From contig OX638356.1 of NCBI GenBank assembly GCA_951813395.1, positions 537,340 through 601,339 of the forward strand: 64,000 bases of DNA. The letters are read 5' to 3'. The stretch is from Longimicrobiales bacterium. GTDB taxonomy: Bacteria; Gemmatimonadota; Gemmatimonadetes; Longimicrobiales; Gaopeijiaceae. The notes below the pieces were generated by a model. It saw only the letters and a program-made list of their open reading frames with translations. It was not told the origin of the DNA and made no database searches. Below, piece after piece: positions 41,451-50,793 of this stretch (the stretch's first letter is position 1; the number at the start of each line of letters is the position of its first letter). A program made the position numbers and the translations under genes.

Positions 41451-43792
41451 CAGAACGAGACCTCGACGCCGAAGGTGGGAAGGAAGGGGATCATCGACAC
41501 GCCCTCTCGCCTGGGGGGCGAGGACTGGTAGTCGAAGAAGTAGAACAGCACGTTCTTCTGGTTGTAGACGTTGATGATGCTCAGGTAGGGTGTGATCGTG
41601 CCCCAGCTCTTCGTGGCGGTCTTCCGCAACGAGAGATCGAGCCGGTGCCGCGCGGGATAGCGCGCGCCGTTGCGCGGCCCGAGCACCACCGCGTTCCCGT
41701 CCTCGACTCCAAGAACCCCCGCCACGAACTGTGTCCGGTATATCTGATAGGTGCCGAGGGGTTTCGTGTACGGCAGGCCGCTCCCGAAGTTCGCCCTCAC
41801 TCCCATGTCCAGTCCCCACCAGCCGAGGGCCCGGCGCAGCGAAAGGTCGACCTCGAAGCGGCGGTCGAAGACCGGCGGATAGGTGATCCATGGCTGGGGC
41901 TGGACCCCGACGCGCGTGTCCGGGAAGGACCGGACCGTCTTCAGGAACGAGATTGAGATCCAGCCGGTGGTGTTGCCCCGGTCCCGCTTTACAAAGAGAT
42001 CCACGCCGTAGGCGTTGCCGTTGCCAGCCACCAGCGCATCGGTGTCGTCGTTGGGATCCTCGGCCGAATTGAGGGCCGCCACCCCGTCGAAGTTGCGGTA
42101 GTAGCCCTCCAGCGAGGCGAACCACTGGTCATCGTCGCCAAAGAAGCTCTCGGCCCCCAGCTGTACCTGGTCCGAGACGACGCGGGGGGCCTCGGCGCCC
42201 GCCAGGATCCAGGTGTCGAGCCCGAAGGGAAACTCTTCGTCCCGCGTGGAGTGGATGAACTGGCTGTACCGGCCCGCCGCCAGGCGCACCGCCGAGTTCC
42301 TGTCCCGCAGGAAGCGTCTCACGGCGAAGCGGGGCGAGAGCGTCGCTTCGGTCGTCCCGGCGTTCGGCTGCCAGTAGTCGAGGCGTACGCCGCCCTCCAC
42401 CAGCCAGTTCGGGCTGGGGTTCCAGTGAGCCTGGCTGTAGCCGGCGACCTCGAGGCCGCTGCCCTGCTGGTCCAGGAAGGTCGACCCTCCCCCCAGCAGC
42501 CCGTTCCTGTAGGCAACGCGTTTCACCGACACGCCCGACTTCCAGCTCGTGGCCCACGCTGGACGCTGCTCCATGTCGGCCCTGAACGTCGCCTCTTCGA
42601 CCCCGGTCTGGAACTCGGTGTCGACCTCCGGAAACGTCAGGTCGGATCCGAAACGCGAGAATGAGGCGCGTACGGCCATCGACGCGCCTCCGCCAAGGGA
42701 ATGCGTCCACGAACCCCCGATCGCGTCGTTTCCCCACCACCAGCGGATGGGGATGGGCGAGTCGGCGATCTGCGAGAGGTCGATGATGTCCCGGCCGCTG
42801 TACCCGACGAAGCGAAGCCGGCTTCCGCCTTCCGTCCAGGCCTCGAAGACGCCCTGCAGGTCCGTCAGGTGGTATGGGAAGTCCGCCCAGGGCTTGATGA
42901 GCACGTCCACGTAGGATCGGCGGGCCGAGGCGCGCCAGCGGGTTGCGGTGAACCCGAGCTTCTCGGCAGCACTCTCAGGAAGGGCCCCCTTTACCGCCAC
43001 ACGGGTCGCCAGAAGGCTGATGCCCGCGTCGACCCCGAATAGTCCGTCGCCCGGGTCGCTGGTAATCGTCAGCACCGAAGATACGCGCCCGCCGTATTCT
43101 GCCGGATAGCCCCCGGACTGCAGTTCGACGCGATCCACCATGTCCGCGTTGAAGACGGAGAAGATGTTGCCCAGGTGAAACGGATTGAAGATCGGAACTT
43201 CGTCGAGGAGAATGAGATTCTGGTCGGCGGAACCGCCCCGGACATTGTAGGATCCGGAGAAATCCGACACGGTCGTCACACCCGGGAGCACCTCGACGGC
43301 GCGCAGCGGGTCCGACTCGATCAATACGGGGATCGACTTCAGGTCCCCTGCGTCGATCTCCTGGACCGTGATCCCTGCCGACTCCTCGAAACGTGTCTTG
43401 GCGCGGCTGCGCTCGGCCTCGACCGTCACGCCTTCGAGGGCTACAGGCTGACTCTCCATGGTCACTTCAACCTCGGTGGCGGCGGCATTCAGGCTCACCT
43501 GCTCCTGGTGTTCCCGCATGCCGATCCGGGTCACCGTGAGCACGTAGCTGCCCGGCTCCAGATCGCGGAAGGAGAAGTAGCCGAGTTCGTTCGAAAGGGT
43601 GTAGACCGCCAGCGTCGAGTCCGACGTCGGGTGCAGCGCCGCAAGGGCGCCTGCGATCGGGAGACCATCGTCGGTGCGGACCCGGCCGCTCAGCTGATTG
43701 GCCTGAGCCGCGGCGGCCGACGGAACGGAAAGGAGCAGGAGCGTGGCTCCGAGAACGGCGAGGCGCCGTGGTGGCAGGAGTTGGCGTTTCAT
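41450..43792 (-). CDS. TonB-dependent outer-membrane receptor
   Basis: 780 aa. Signal peptide ending AAAAQ, carboxypeptidase-like domain (about 33-115; LSGRVRTDDGLPIAGALAAL), TonB box-like VTVEAERSR, plug domain (about 125-235; SYNVRGGSADQNLILLDEVPIFNPFHLG, VELQSGGYPAEYGGRVSSVL), then a barrel ending PTFGVEVSF with the terminal aromatic. The FNPFHLGN plug sequence is shared by the group of receptors paired with a small lipoprotein. Substrate not known. GGAG 4 bases before ATG 43792. Divergent from the S9 peptidase with 96 bp between. Confidence 0.93.
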   Translation of the reverse strand: MKRQLLPPRRLAVLGATLLLLSVPSAAAAQANQLSGRVRTDDGLPIAGALAALHPTSDSTLAVYTLSNELGYFSFRDLEPGSYVLTVTRIGMREHQEQVSLNAAATEVEVTMESQPVALEGVTVEAERSRAKTRFEESAGITVQEIDAGDLKSIPVLIESDPLRAVEVLPGVTTVSDFSGSYNVRGGSADQNLILLDEVPIFNPFHLGNIFSVFNADMVDRVELQSGGYPAEYGGRVSSVLTITSDPGDGLFGVDAGISLLATRVAVKGALPESAAEKLGFTATRWRASARRSYVDVLIKPWADFPYHLTDLQGVFEAWTEGGSRLRFVGYSGRDIIDLSQIADSPIPIRWWWGNDAIGGSWTHSLGGGASMAVRASFSRFGSDLTFPEVDTEFQTGVEEATFRADMEQRPAWATSWKSGVSVKRVAYRNGLLGGGSTFLDQQGSGLEVAGYSQAHWNPSPNWLVEGGVRLDYWQPNAGTTEATLSPRFAVRRFLRDRNSAVRLAAGRYSQFIHSTRDEEFPFGLDTWILAGAEAPRVVSDQVQLGAESFFGDDDQWFASLEGYYRNFDGVAALNSAEDPNDDTDALVAGNGNAYGVDLFVKRDRGNTTGWISISFLKTVRSFPDTRVGVQPQPWITYPPVFDRRFEVDLSLRRALGWWGLDMGVRANFGSGLPYTKPLGTYQIYRTQFVAGVLGVEDGNAVVLGPRNGARYPARHRLDLSLRKTATKSWGTITPYLSIINVYNQKNVLFYFFDYQSSPPRREGVSMIPFLPTFGVEVSF

Positions 43793-43888
43793 GGGGCTCC
43801 GGTATGAGGTCCTGCAGTGCGACGATACCTCCGGGCTCCTAAGATAAGGCAACTCGAACGGAACCCGGCCGACCAAAGGGGTTGAGCA

Positions 43889-46345
43889 ATGAACATCCGA
43901 GCCTTCACCGCGCCCACCCTTCTGCTCGCCGTCCTGGTTGCTCAGCCATCTTCCCTGGCCGCGCAGGACACCTACCGCACGCCGCCGCCGGACGTGGTCG
44001 ACATCCTTGAAGCGGCCCCCTTCCCCCAGGCGGTGATCAGCCCGTCCGGCGACTGGATGATTCTCGCCCACCGCGAGAGCATGCCCGGGATCGAGGATCT
44101 GGCCGCGCCCATGCTGCGGCTGGCGGGGCGCAGGATCAGCCCGGTCACCAACGGGATGCACGCCGCGCCGCCCTTCGTACGGTTCTCGGTCGTGGACCTG
44201 GATGGCGGTGACACGCAAGCCGTGACCGGCGCCGAGGATGGTCTGGGGCCACCGTTCTGGTCGCCGTCCGGCGACAGCTTCGCCTTCACGCGAACCGACT
44301 CCGACGGCGTCGCCCTCTGGCTGGCCGACCCCGCAACCGGCACGGCCCGCGCACTAACCGGCCCGTCGCTGAACGGCGCCCGGGGCGAACCCTGCTCCTG
44401 GATGCCCGACGGAGGCTCGCTGCTCTGCCACTTCGTCCCCGAAAACCGGGGTGCGCCGCCCGAGCCGGCGGCGATCCCGATCGGCCCCGTCATCCAGGAA
44501 TCGGGGGGTGACGCAACGCCGTCCTGGACTTTTCAGGACCTGTTGGAGGATGCCCACGACGAGGCATTGTACGACTACTACCTCACGTCGCAGCCCGCCG
44601 TCGTGGACGTCGCCACCGGAGACGCGCGGCCGGTTGGCGCCGCGGCGGTGTACGAGTCCCTCGAGCCCTCGCCGAGTGGCGAGTACTTCCTCTCGGTCCG
44701 CACGGTGCGCCCCTACTCGTACCTGGTGCCGGATTCGCGCTTCACCAGGGAGATCGGGGTCCTGGGCAGCGACGGCCAGCCCATCCGCACCCTGGCAACC
44801 CTGCCCGTGGACGAGGGCGGTCCCGAACACCTGGGCTTTCGGCGCGCCGGCTTCCGCCAGTTCTCATGGCGGGCCGGGAGGCCCGCGGTCCTGGCCTATA
44901 TCGAGGCCCTCGACGGTGGCGATCCCGGGCGGGACGTGCCTCACCGCGATCGTGTACTGACCCTCGCGGCGCCCTTCGAGGCGGAGGGCGCGGAACTGAT
45001 CCGCACAGAGCACCGGCTGGGCTCGGGAGCCTTCGGGTTCGGCTACCCGGTCCTGTGGGGCGACGACGGCGAGACGGCCCTGGTCTACGAATTCGACTGG
45101 CCGACGCGGCGGAGCCGTGCATGGATCGTGCAGGCTTCGTCCACCGGCACCGAGCCTGTGCTCCTCTGGGACCGCAGCACCGACGACTGGTACGGGAATC
45201 CCGGCGACCCGGTCATGGCGCTGGACGCCGCAGGCAAGCCCGTTGTTCGCATGGACGGGACAAGCATCTTCCTGGCGGGACCCGGCGGATCGCCCGAGGG
45301 GGACCGGCCCTTCCTGGACCGGCTCAACCTGGCGACCGCCGAGTTGCTGCGCCTCTTCCACTCGGGGCCGGACAGCTACGAGACCGTGGTGGGGCTGGCG
45401 GACGCAGCCGCCGGCCGGATCGTCATCCGGCGCGAGACGAGCGAAGAGCCGCCCAACTATCATCTTGTCGCGACGGGCGATGGCGAGCGCACCGCGCTCA
45501 CGTCATTCCCCAATCCGCAGCCCCAGCTGGCGGGAATCACCAAGAGCAAGGTCTACTACGAGCGCGACGACGGCATCCCCCTTTCGGGCGAGCTGTACCT
45601 TCCCGCCGGCTACGAGCCCGGCGAGCGCCTTCCGGTTCTGGTGTGGGCGTACCCGCGCGAGTTCGCGGACGAGGACGGAGCGGGACAGGTCCGCGGATCC
45701 GCCCACCGCTTCACGACCATCTCCGGCGCTTCGCACCTCCTGCTGCTGACGCAGGGGTACGCCGTGCTCAACGACGCCGCGATGCCGATCGTCGGGGGCT
45801 TCACCGCGAACGACACGTACGTGGAGCAACTGGTGGCGAACGGCAGGGCCGCGGTGGACAAGCTCGTCGAGATGGGTGTGGGCGACCGCGACCGGGTCGG
45901 GATCGCCGGTCACAGCTACGGGGCCTTCATGACCGCCAACATGCTGGCTCACTCCGACGACTTCGCCGCCGGGATCGCGCGCAGCGGTGCCTTCAACCGG
46001 AGCCTTACGCCCTTCGGCTTCCAGTACGAGCGCCGCACCTTCTGGGAGGCTCCCGAGGTCTATTTCGGCATGTCGGCCTTCATGCACGCGGAAAAGATCA
46101 ACGAGCCGCTGCTCCTGACGCACGGCGTGATCGACAACAACTCCGGGACCTTTCCCGTGCAGTCGGAGCGGATGTACCACGCCGTCAAGGGCCTGGGCGG
46201 CACGGTTCGCCTGGTGATGCTTCCGCACGAGAGCCACGGCTACCGGGCGCGGGAGTCGGTGCTGCACACGGTGTGGGAGATGTTCGACTGGATGCGCCGT
46301 CACGTGATGGAGCGGGAGCGGCGGTTGATTCCGGACGGGGGCTGA
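43889..46345 (+). CDS. Secreted S9 peptidase (glutamyl endopeptidase-like)
   Basis: 818 aa. Signal peptide (cleaved near SLAAQ), a long beta-propeller (about 40-560), and an alpha/beta hydrolase domain with all catalytic residues: Ser676 in GHSYGAFM, Asp749 in HGVIDNNSG and His783 in HESHGY. The ordering and the HSYGAFMT motif match the S9D group, which cleaves after Glu. A likely periplasmic endopeptidase. GGGG-rich leader with weak ribosome site; ATG 43889 fits the signal peptide. Confidence 0.9.
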   Translation: MNIRAFTAPTLLLAVLVAQPSSLAAQDTYRTPPPDVVDILEAAPFPQAVISPSGDWMILAHRESMPGIEDLAAPMLRLAGRRISPVTNGMHAAPPFVRFSVVDLDGGDTQAVTGAEDGLGPPFWSPSGDSFAFTRTDSDGVALWLADPATGTARALTGPSLNGARGEPCSWMPDGGSLLCHFVPENRGAPPEPAAIPIGPVIQESGGDATPSWTFQDLLEDAHDEALYDYYLTSQPAVVDVATGDARPVGAAAVYESLEPSPSGEYFLSVRTVRPYSYLVPDSRFTREIGVLGSDGQPIRTLATLPVDEGGPEHLGFRRAGFRQFSWRAGRPAVLAYIEALDGGDPGRDVPHRDRVLTLAAPFEAEGAELIRTEHRLGSGAFGFGYPVLWGDDGETALVYEFDWPTRRSRAWIVQASSTGTEPVLLWDRSTDDWYGNPGDPVMALDAAGKPVVRMDGTSIFLAGPGGSPEGDRPFLDRLNLATAELLRLFHSGPDSYETVVGLADAAAGRIVIRRETSEEPPNYHLVATGDGERTALTSFPNPQPQLAGITKSKVYYERDDGIPLSGELYLPAGYEPGERLPVLVWAYPREFADEDGAGQVRGSAHRFTTISGASHLLLLTQGYAVLNDAAMPIVGGFTANDTYVEQLVANGRAAVDKLVEMGVGDRDRVGIAGHSYGAFMTANMLAHSDDFAAGIARSGAFNRSLTPFGFQYERRTFWEAPEVYFGMSAFMHAEKINEPLLLTHGVIDNNSGTFPVQSERMYHAVKGLGGTVRLVMLPHESHGYRARESVLHTVWEMFDWMRRHVMERERRLIPDGG

Positions 46346-46355
46346 CCTTTCCGAC

Positions 46356-47621
46356 CTACACCACGCGTCTCGGGAGCCGCGGATTCATGCTCTGGATGAT
46401 GCGCAGGAAGCCGAGATCTGTTCGCTCAGCGACGGTGTGGGGCAGCACGGCCGGGTGATCCGGCCCGATCAGCGTGGCCACATCGCCGACCTCGACGGTC
46501 TTCTCCGGACCGATGTCGAGGATTGTGTGGGCGGAGTTGACGCCGCCGGCGACCGGGTACAGGCGTCCGTTGATCAGCACTTCGCAGGTCCCGTTCGCTT
46601 CCGATGGGTACCCGTCCGTGCGGCCGATGGGCAGCAGGGCCACCCAGGTGGCCCGGTCGGGCATGAAGGTGCGGTTGAAGCCCGCGCTGTCTCCCGGCTC
46701 GAGGCGCTCCACGCGCACGACCCGCGTTTTCAGGCTGAACACGGGCCTGAGGTCGGCCAAGTCGCTTGCCTCCTGGCCGCCGGGGGGATTCCCGAACAGG
46801 GCATTGCCGGGCCGCACCATGTCGTAATGCGCCTCCGGCAGGTGGAACAGTTCGAAGGTGGGGGCGGCATGTAGCGTGCCAAGGGGCAGGTTCCTCTCCC
46901 GCGCCCAGCCGAGGAGTTCCTCGAAGCGGGCGTGCTGCTCCCGGTCGAAATCGAGGTCGTGGGTGAACATCGTGTAGGTGCCGTTCACGTCGACGGCCTC
47001 GCTTTGGACGAGTTCCTCGATCCAGCGCCGGGCGCGCGTGTAGGGCATCCCCTCGCGGTTCATCCCCGTGTCGATGAAGAGCTGGACGGGAACGGGCCGG
47101 CCGAGCCGTCCGGACACGCTCCTCAGCCGCCCCGGCGCGTCGTCCAGCCAGACCGACGGGAGCACATCATGCCTCGCCATCTCCTCGATCTCGTCCTCGG
47201 ATCCCTCGGCCATGACCACGATCGGCTTGGTGACGCCCTCCGCGCGCATGGCCAGCGCCTCCTCGACGCGCACGGCGGCGAGGCCGCCCACCTCGGACAT
47301 GCTGGCAAGAAGCGGCCCGACGGCGCGGTCGCCCAGCCCATACGCGTTGTTCTTGACGACGGCGAGGATCGGACGCCCGCCCGCCAGCCGCGCGGCCTCG
47401 CGGACGTTGTGGGCCCAGGCTGTGCGGTCGAGTTCGATCCATGGGTCGAAGCGGGTGGGGGAGTAGGTGCGGTCGATTGCGGCGCCGACGCCGGTGGCAG
47501 CACGGACGTCTGCACCACTCGACCGCGGCGAGGAAGCACAGGCGGATGCTGTCGTGAGGCCCAGGGCCGTTCCGGACACCTGGAGAAAGCGGCGGCGGGG
47601 AAGTCGGGGCGCGCGATCCAT
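46356..47621 (-). CDS. Exported alanine-racemase-like PLP protein with altered active site
   Basis: 421 aa. Tat-like/lipoprotein signal (RRRFLQVSGTALGLTTASAC), then the fold-III alanine racemase barrel (about 70-300) and C-terminal beta domain. The PLP lysine is kept (Lys90 in VVKNNAYGLG) as are HAAPT and MVRPGNALFG. The catalytic Tyr in the canonical GYADG motif is replaced: here it reads GRTDG with Arg334. In known racemases this Tyr abstracts the alpha proton from the L-substrate. The protein may act on one hand only, or as a different PLP enzyme. Periplasmic broad-specificity racemases (BsrV type) are the nearest precedent. Start by signal sequence. Confidence 0.82.
   Translation of the reverse strand: MDRAPRLPRRRFLQVSGTALGLTTASACASSPRSSGADVRAATGVGAAIDRTYSPTRFDPWIELDRTAWAHNVREAARLAGGRPILAVVKNNAYGLGDRAVGPLLASMSEVGGLAAVRVEEALAMRAEGVTKPIVVMAEGSEDEIEEMARHDVLPSVWLDDAPGRLRSVSGRLGRPVPVQLFIDTGMNREGMPYTRARRWIEELVQSEAVDVNGTYTMFTHDLDFDREQHARFEELLGWARERNLPLGTLHAAPTFELFHLPEAHYDMVRPGNALFGNPPGGQEASDLADLRPVFSLKTRVVRVERLEPGDSAGFNRTFMPDRATWVALLPIGRTDGYPSEANGTCEVLINGRLYPVAGGVNSAHTILDIGPEKTVEVGDVATLIGPDHPAVLPHTVAERTDLGFLRIIQSMNPRLPRRVV
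47170..47209. repeat. Racemase-internal segment duplicated at 49069-49108
   Basis: 40 bases within the racemase gene (coding EGSEDEIEEMARHD on the minus strand) recur exactly at 49069-49108 on the same plus-strand orientation, in a non-coding stretch 1.9 kb away. Confidence 0.9.
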
Positions 47622-47712
47622 GGGTCCTCCGGGCGTGACGGGCGGTGTGCGGAATGGGGCGAATCTACCGGCCCGTCCGGTGGTGGGCCAGAGATCTGGT
47701 GTCGAGGTGACA

Positions 47713-47742
47713 TCGAACAACGAAAAGATTAGTTTTTATAAT
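47713..47742 (+). promoter_or_regulatory. Promoter before the frameshifted propeller gene
   Basis: TCGAAC (47713-47718; weak -35), 18 bases, then a perfect TATAAT (47737-47742) in a locally AT-rich stretch, 57 bases before ATG 47800. Confidence 0.5.
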
Positions 47743-47799
47743 CGAAGGTCCCTGGATGCCTCACGCTCGACGGAGCGTCAACGGAAGCGACCATAACGG

Positions 47800-49028
47800 A
47801 TGAAAGCACGGACCCCGATACTGATCACGACTGCCCTGGGAAGCGTTCTCGCGTGTGGCGACTCCGCGCCTGGGCCCGCCACCATTGGTGCGCCGGGAAC
47901 TCTGGAAGGTCCGGACGTCATGCTGTCCTACGTGACCGAGGACGTCTACACCATCGGCGCGTACATGGGGGAGGACTGGGAGAGCTTCGGCCTGCTTGGA
48001 GATGTCGGCTTCGATGGAGCGGGCAACGCACATATTCTCGATATGCGCGCGGACCGGATCGTGGTGGTGGACCCGGACGGGGCCTTTGTACGCTTCGTGG
48101 GAGGTCCGGGCGAAGGACCCGGGGAGCTGTATGGTCCCTCGTCGCTGCATGTCGATAGAGACGGCGGATATGTCGTCGGCACCGTTCGCGGCATCGAGCT
48201 TTTCAATCCCCGAGGAGACCACCTGCGCAGAATGCCTGTTGATTTCGGTTCCGGCGGGCCCGGCCTCAACGCGAAGGGATTGCCCGACGGAAGTCTGGTG
48301 TCGACCGTCTTTCGGTTCGATTTGGAGAGGTATCGCGAAGGACTGGAACAGCTGGATCCCCCCGGCCGACCCATCGAGGTCTTCCCGATCGAGCACGGGG
48401 AACCCGAAGTCCTCTACACCGCCTGGGAGCTGCCCGATCCGGAGGACGTAGGGAGGAATGCCAGACGCTCCCTTCGGACGGAATCTCCCGGCTTTCAGCG
48501 GGTCGGGCCTTCGAGCCGGACCTTCACTTCGACGTGATTTCCGACGGGCGCCTGGCGGTGGTCGACTCGATCGGCTACCGGATCAAGCTGGTCTCGCGCG
48601 ACGGCAGCGTGCTGGGCACGGTGGAGCGCCCGATCGCGCCGCTCGCGGTCACCGAAGCGATGAGGGAAGCCGCGCGGGACCGCTATCGCGCCCGCGAAGT
48701 GCCGAGCAACGTCGGCATCTTCCGTATCGAGCGCGAGAGTGTGGACGAAATGAGGTTCGCGGAAGAGATCCCCGTCATCGCCAACATGGCCGTGGACTGG
48801 GAGGACCGGATCTGGGTGGAGCGAACCGGCGCCGATGGAGGCGAGCCGGGCCCCATCGACATCGTGACGCCGGAAGGCGGCTACGTTGGGACGCTGCCCG
48901 CCGACGGAGTCACGATCCCGAGCGCCTTTGGACCCGACGGGCTCATGGCCTATCTCGAAGCCGACGAGGTCGGCATACCGATCGTGCGCGTGATCCGGCT
49001 GGTTTCGCTGCAACCGGAGGGCACCTAA
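47800..49028 (+). pseudogene. Six-bladed beta-propeller lipoprotein broken by a frameshift
   Basis: Lipoprotein signal (SVLAC) and 6-bladed beta-propeller repeats (FGLLGDVGFDGAGNAHILDM, RFVGGPGEGPGELYGPSSL). The first frame stops at 48537. The remainder continues one frame away: SRLSAGRAFEPDLHFDVISDG through VRVIRLVSLQPEG ending 49028, and this is clearly the missing C-terminal half. The switch lies between about 48440 and 48500, consistent with loss of one base. Similar in domain plan to the intact protein at 61990-63198. Either a true pseudogene or a base-call error. Confidence 0.8.
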
Positions 49029-49044
49029 CGCGCCCCCGCTCCCC

Positions 49045-49108
49045 CAGGCAGGCGGACCGTCGGGGTCGTGCCTCGCCATCTCCTCGATCTCGTCCTCGGA
49101 TCCCTCGG
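49045..49108. repeat. Mosaic scar of two neighbouring genes
   Basis: Bases 49045-49066 equal 50795-50816 (3' end of the DUF4440 lipoprotein gene) exactly, and 49069-49108 equal 47170-47209 (inside the racemase gene) exactly, with two bases between. Both copies keep the plus-strand orientation of their source. On the minus strand the join reads EEMARHD then PDGPPA. Confidence 0.88.
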
Positions 49109-49140
49109 GTCGATGGATTGGTGGGCGAGAGTGAGGCGTG

Positions 49141-49184
49141 ATAATATTTTGCAGTTTGAACATGTTGTGATGATATTCTACATC
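49141..49184 (+). promoter_or_regulatory. AT-rich promoter-like region before the Fic gene
   Basis: An AT-rich island in a GC-rich genome. TTGAAC (49156-49161) and TACATC (49179-49184) are 17 bases apart (4 and 3 of 6 matches). The region also contains GATGATATT and TAATATTTT stretches. A promoter is likely; the exact hexamers are not. Confidence 0.4.
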
Positions 49185-49221
49185 TCGTGAAGATCATCCC
49201 AGGACGAAAGGAGTCCGTGAT

Positions 49222-50781
49222 TTGGCAAGCCCGGTCATGAGTTTTCGAGGACGGATCCTCCCCGAACCGGGAACGCCTGCCGGCTACGCCGCGCTCATCG
49301 CCGAGTACGACCTTCCGGTTCCGCCGCCGTCGCGCCTGGCGGCCATCGCGACGCGCCATCATCCCGTTTCCACGCGGGAGTGGCACATGTTCGCACCGAG
49401 TTTCTCCCCCGAGAAGAGCCTTCGAGGCCAACTCGAGTTTGCTGTAAAGTGGGAGGGCGCAAGCCTCGCTGTACTGCGGGCTCTCTTCAGACGTGTCGAG
49501 CCGGCGGAGGTGGTCCGTATGGTGCGCGACAAACCTACAGGAGCGTACACCCGTCGGATCTGGTTCCTGTACGAATGGCTGATGGAGGCGCGACTGGACC
49601 TGCCCGACGCCGGCAAGGTGACGGCCATCCCGGTGTTGAATCCCAAGCTGCAGTTCGCCCCGGAGAGTGGCCCACTGTCGCGACGCCACCGGGTCCGAAA
49701 CAACCTCCCGGGTACGAGGGACTTCTGCCCGATGGTTCGCCGGACGCCCGAACTCGACGGCTACGTGAAGAGGCAACTCGATGTGGAGGCTCGAAGGGTA
49801 ATCGGCCGGACGCCCCCTGACATCGTTCGCCGCGCCGCGGCGTTTCTCCTTCTCGAAGACAGCAAGGCTTCCTTTCAGATCGAAGGAGAGCGTCCACCGC
49901 ACAACCGACAGCTACGCTGGGCCCAGGCGATCTCTGAAGCAGGGCAACGCGGCCTGACTGTCGACGAACTCGCGCGCCTCCAAGAGATGGTGATCGGCGA
50001 CGCGAGGTTTGTCCGACTGGGCCTGCGAACCGAGGGCGGGTGGATTGGCGAACGTGACCGGGCGACCATGGATCCCATTCCGTCGCATGTCAGCGCACGT
50101 CCGGAAGATCTGCCCGACCTCATGCAGGGGCTCGTGGAATACGCTGGCAAGGCTGCGGCGACGCCCGTGGATCCCGTCGTGTCGGCGGCCGCCCTGTCGT
50201 TCGGGTTCGTCTACATACATCCGTTCGAGGACGGGAATGGACGCCTTCACCGCTGGCTGATCCATCATGTGCTGGCCCAGGCGGGCTACAATCCCCCGAA
50301 TCTGGTGTTCCCCGTGAGTGTGCCGATGCTGAGGCGGATCGCGGAATACAGTGAAATCCTCTCAGCCTATTCCTTGCAGGTACTCCCCCTGGTCCAATGG
50401 CGCGTGACGAGGCGGCTCAACGTCGAGGTATTGAACGACACTGGCGACTACTACCGCTTCTTCGACGCTACGGTGCACGCCGAGTTCCTCTACCAGTGTG
50501 TCGAAGAGACGGTGACCCGGGATCTCCCGCGGGAGGTGGCATACCTGGAAGGATACGACGAGTTTTCGCGACGTGTCCAGGAGGAAACCGCGAACATGCC
50601 GGAGAGGACCATCAACCTCCTGGCGCAGTTCCTCCGGCAGAATGAAGGGACGCTGTCCAATAGGGCACGCACCCGCGAGTTCGCGCGCCTGTCACCGGAT
50701 GAAGTGAAGCGGGTGGAGGAGCTGTACAGCCGTTGCTTTCCTACCGACGCGGAGGCCCGACAAAGCCCCGCCCGTCCCTGA
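49222..50781 (+). CDS. Fic-domain protein with internal inhibitory motif
   Basis: 519 aa. Fic proteins transfer AMP or similar groups to protein hydroxyls. The active site is complete: HPFEDGNGRLHR from His333. The self-inhibitory motif (S/T)xxxE(G/N) lies N-terminal to it as SFQIEG (Ser217, Glu221, Gly222), placing it in class II, where the inhibitory helix is in the same protein. N-terminal region (about 1-180) is an uncharacterised extension; a winged-helix-like tail (about 470-510) follows the Fic core. TTG 49222 is chosen because AAAGGAG lies 8-9 bases upstream; ATG 49237 is too far. No antitoxin gene adjoins, as expected for class II. Confidence 0.92.
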   Translation: MASPVMSFRGRILPEPGTPAGYAALIAEYDLPVPPPSRLAAIATRHHPVSTREWHMFAPSFSPEKSLRGQLEFAVKWEGASLAVLRALFRRVEPAEVVRMVRDKPTGAYTRRIWFLYEWLMEARLDLPDAGKVTAIPVLNPKLQFAPESGPLSRRHRVRNNLPGTRDFCPMVRRTPELDGYVKRQLDVEARRVIGRTPPDIVRRAAAFLLLEDSKASFQIEGERPPHNRQLRWAQAISEAGQRGLTVDELARLQEMVIGDARFVRLGLRTEGGWIGERDRATMDPIPSHVSARPEDLPDLMQGLVEYAGKAAATPVDPVVSAAALSFGFVYIHPFEDGNGRLHRWLIHHVLAQAGYNPPNLVFPVSVPMLRRIAEYSEILSAYSLQVLPLVQWRVTRRLNVEVLNDTGDYYRFFDATVHAEFLYQCVEETVTRDLPREVAYLEGYDEFSRRVQEETANMPERTINLLAQFLRQNEGTLSNRARTREFARLSPDEVKRVEELYSRCFPTDAEARQSPARP

Positions 50782-50793
50782 CGACAACCGGCG

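Noticed and set aside
47800-48537. Programmed frameshift or selenocysteine explanation for the propeller gene
   Set aside because: The halves are in different frames, so TGA recoding cannot join them, and no slippery heptamer was seen at the switch.
48458-49141. Open frame on + over the propeller gene's second half
   Set aside because: The neighbouring frame (48534-49028) carries the propeller motifs; this frame is Arg-rich shadow.
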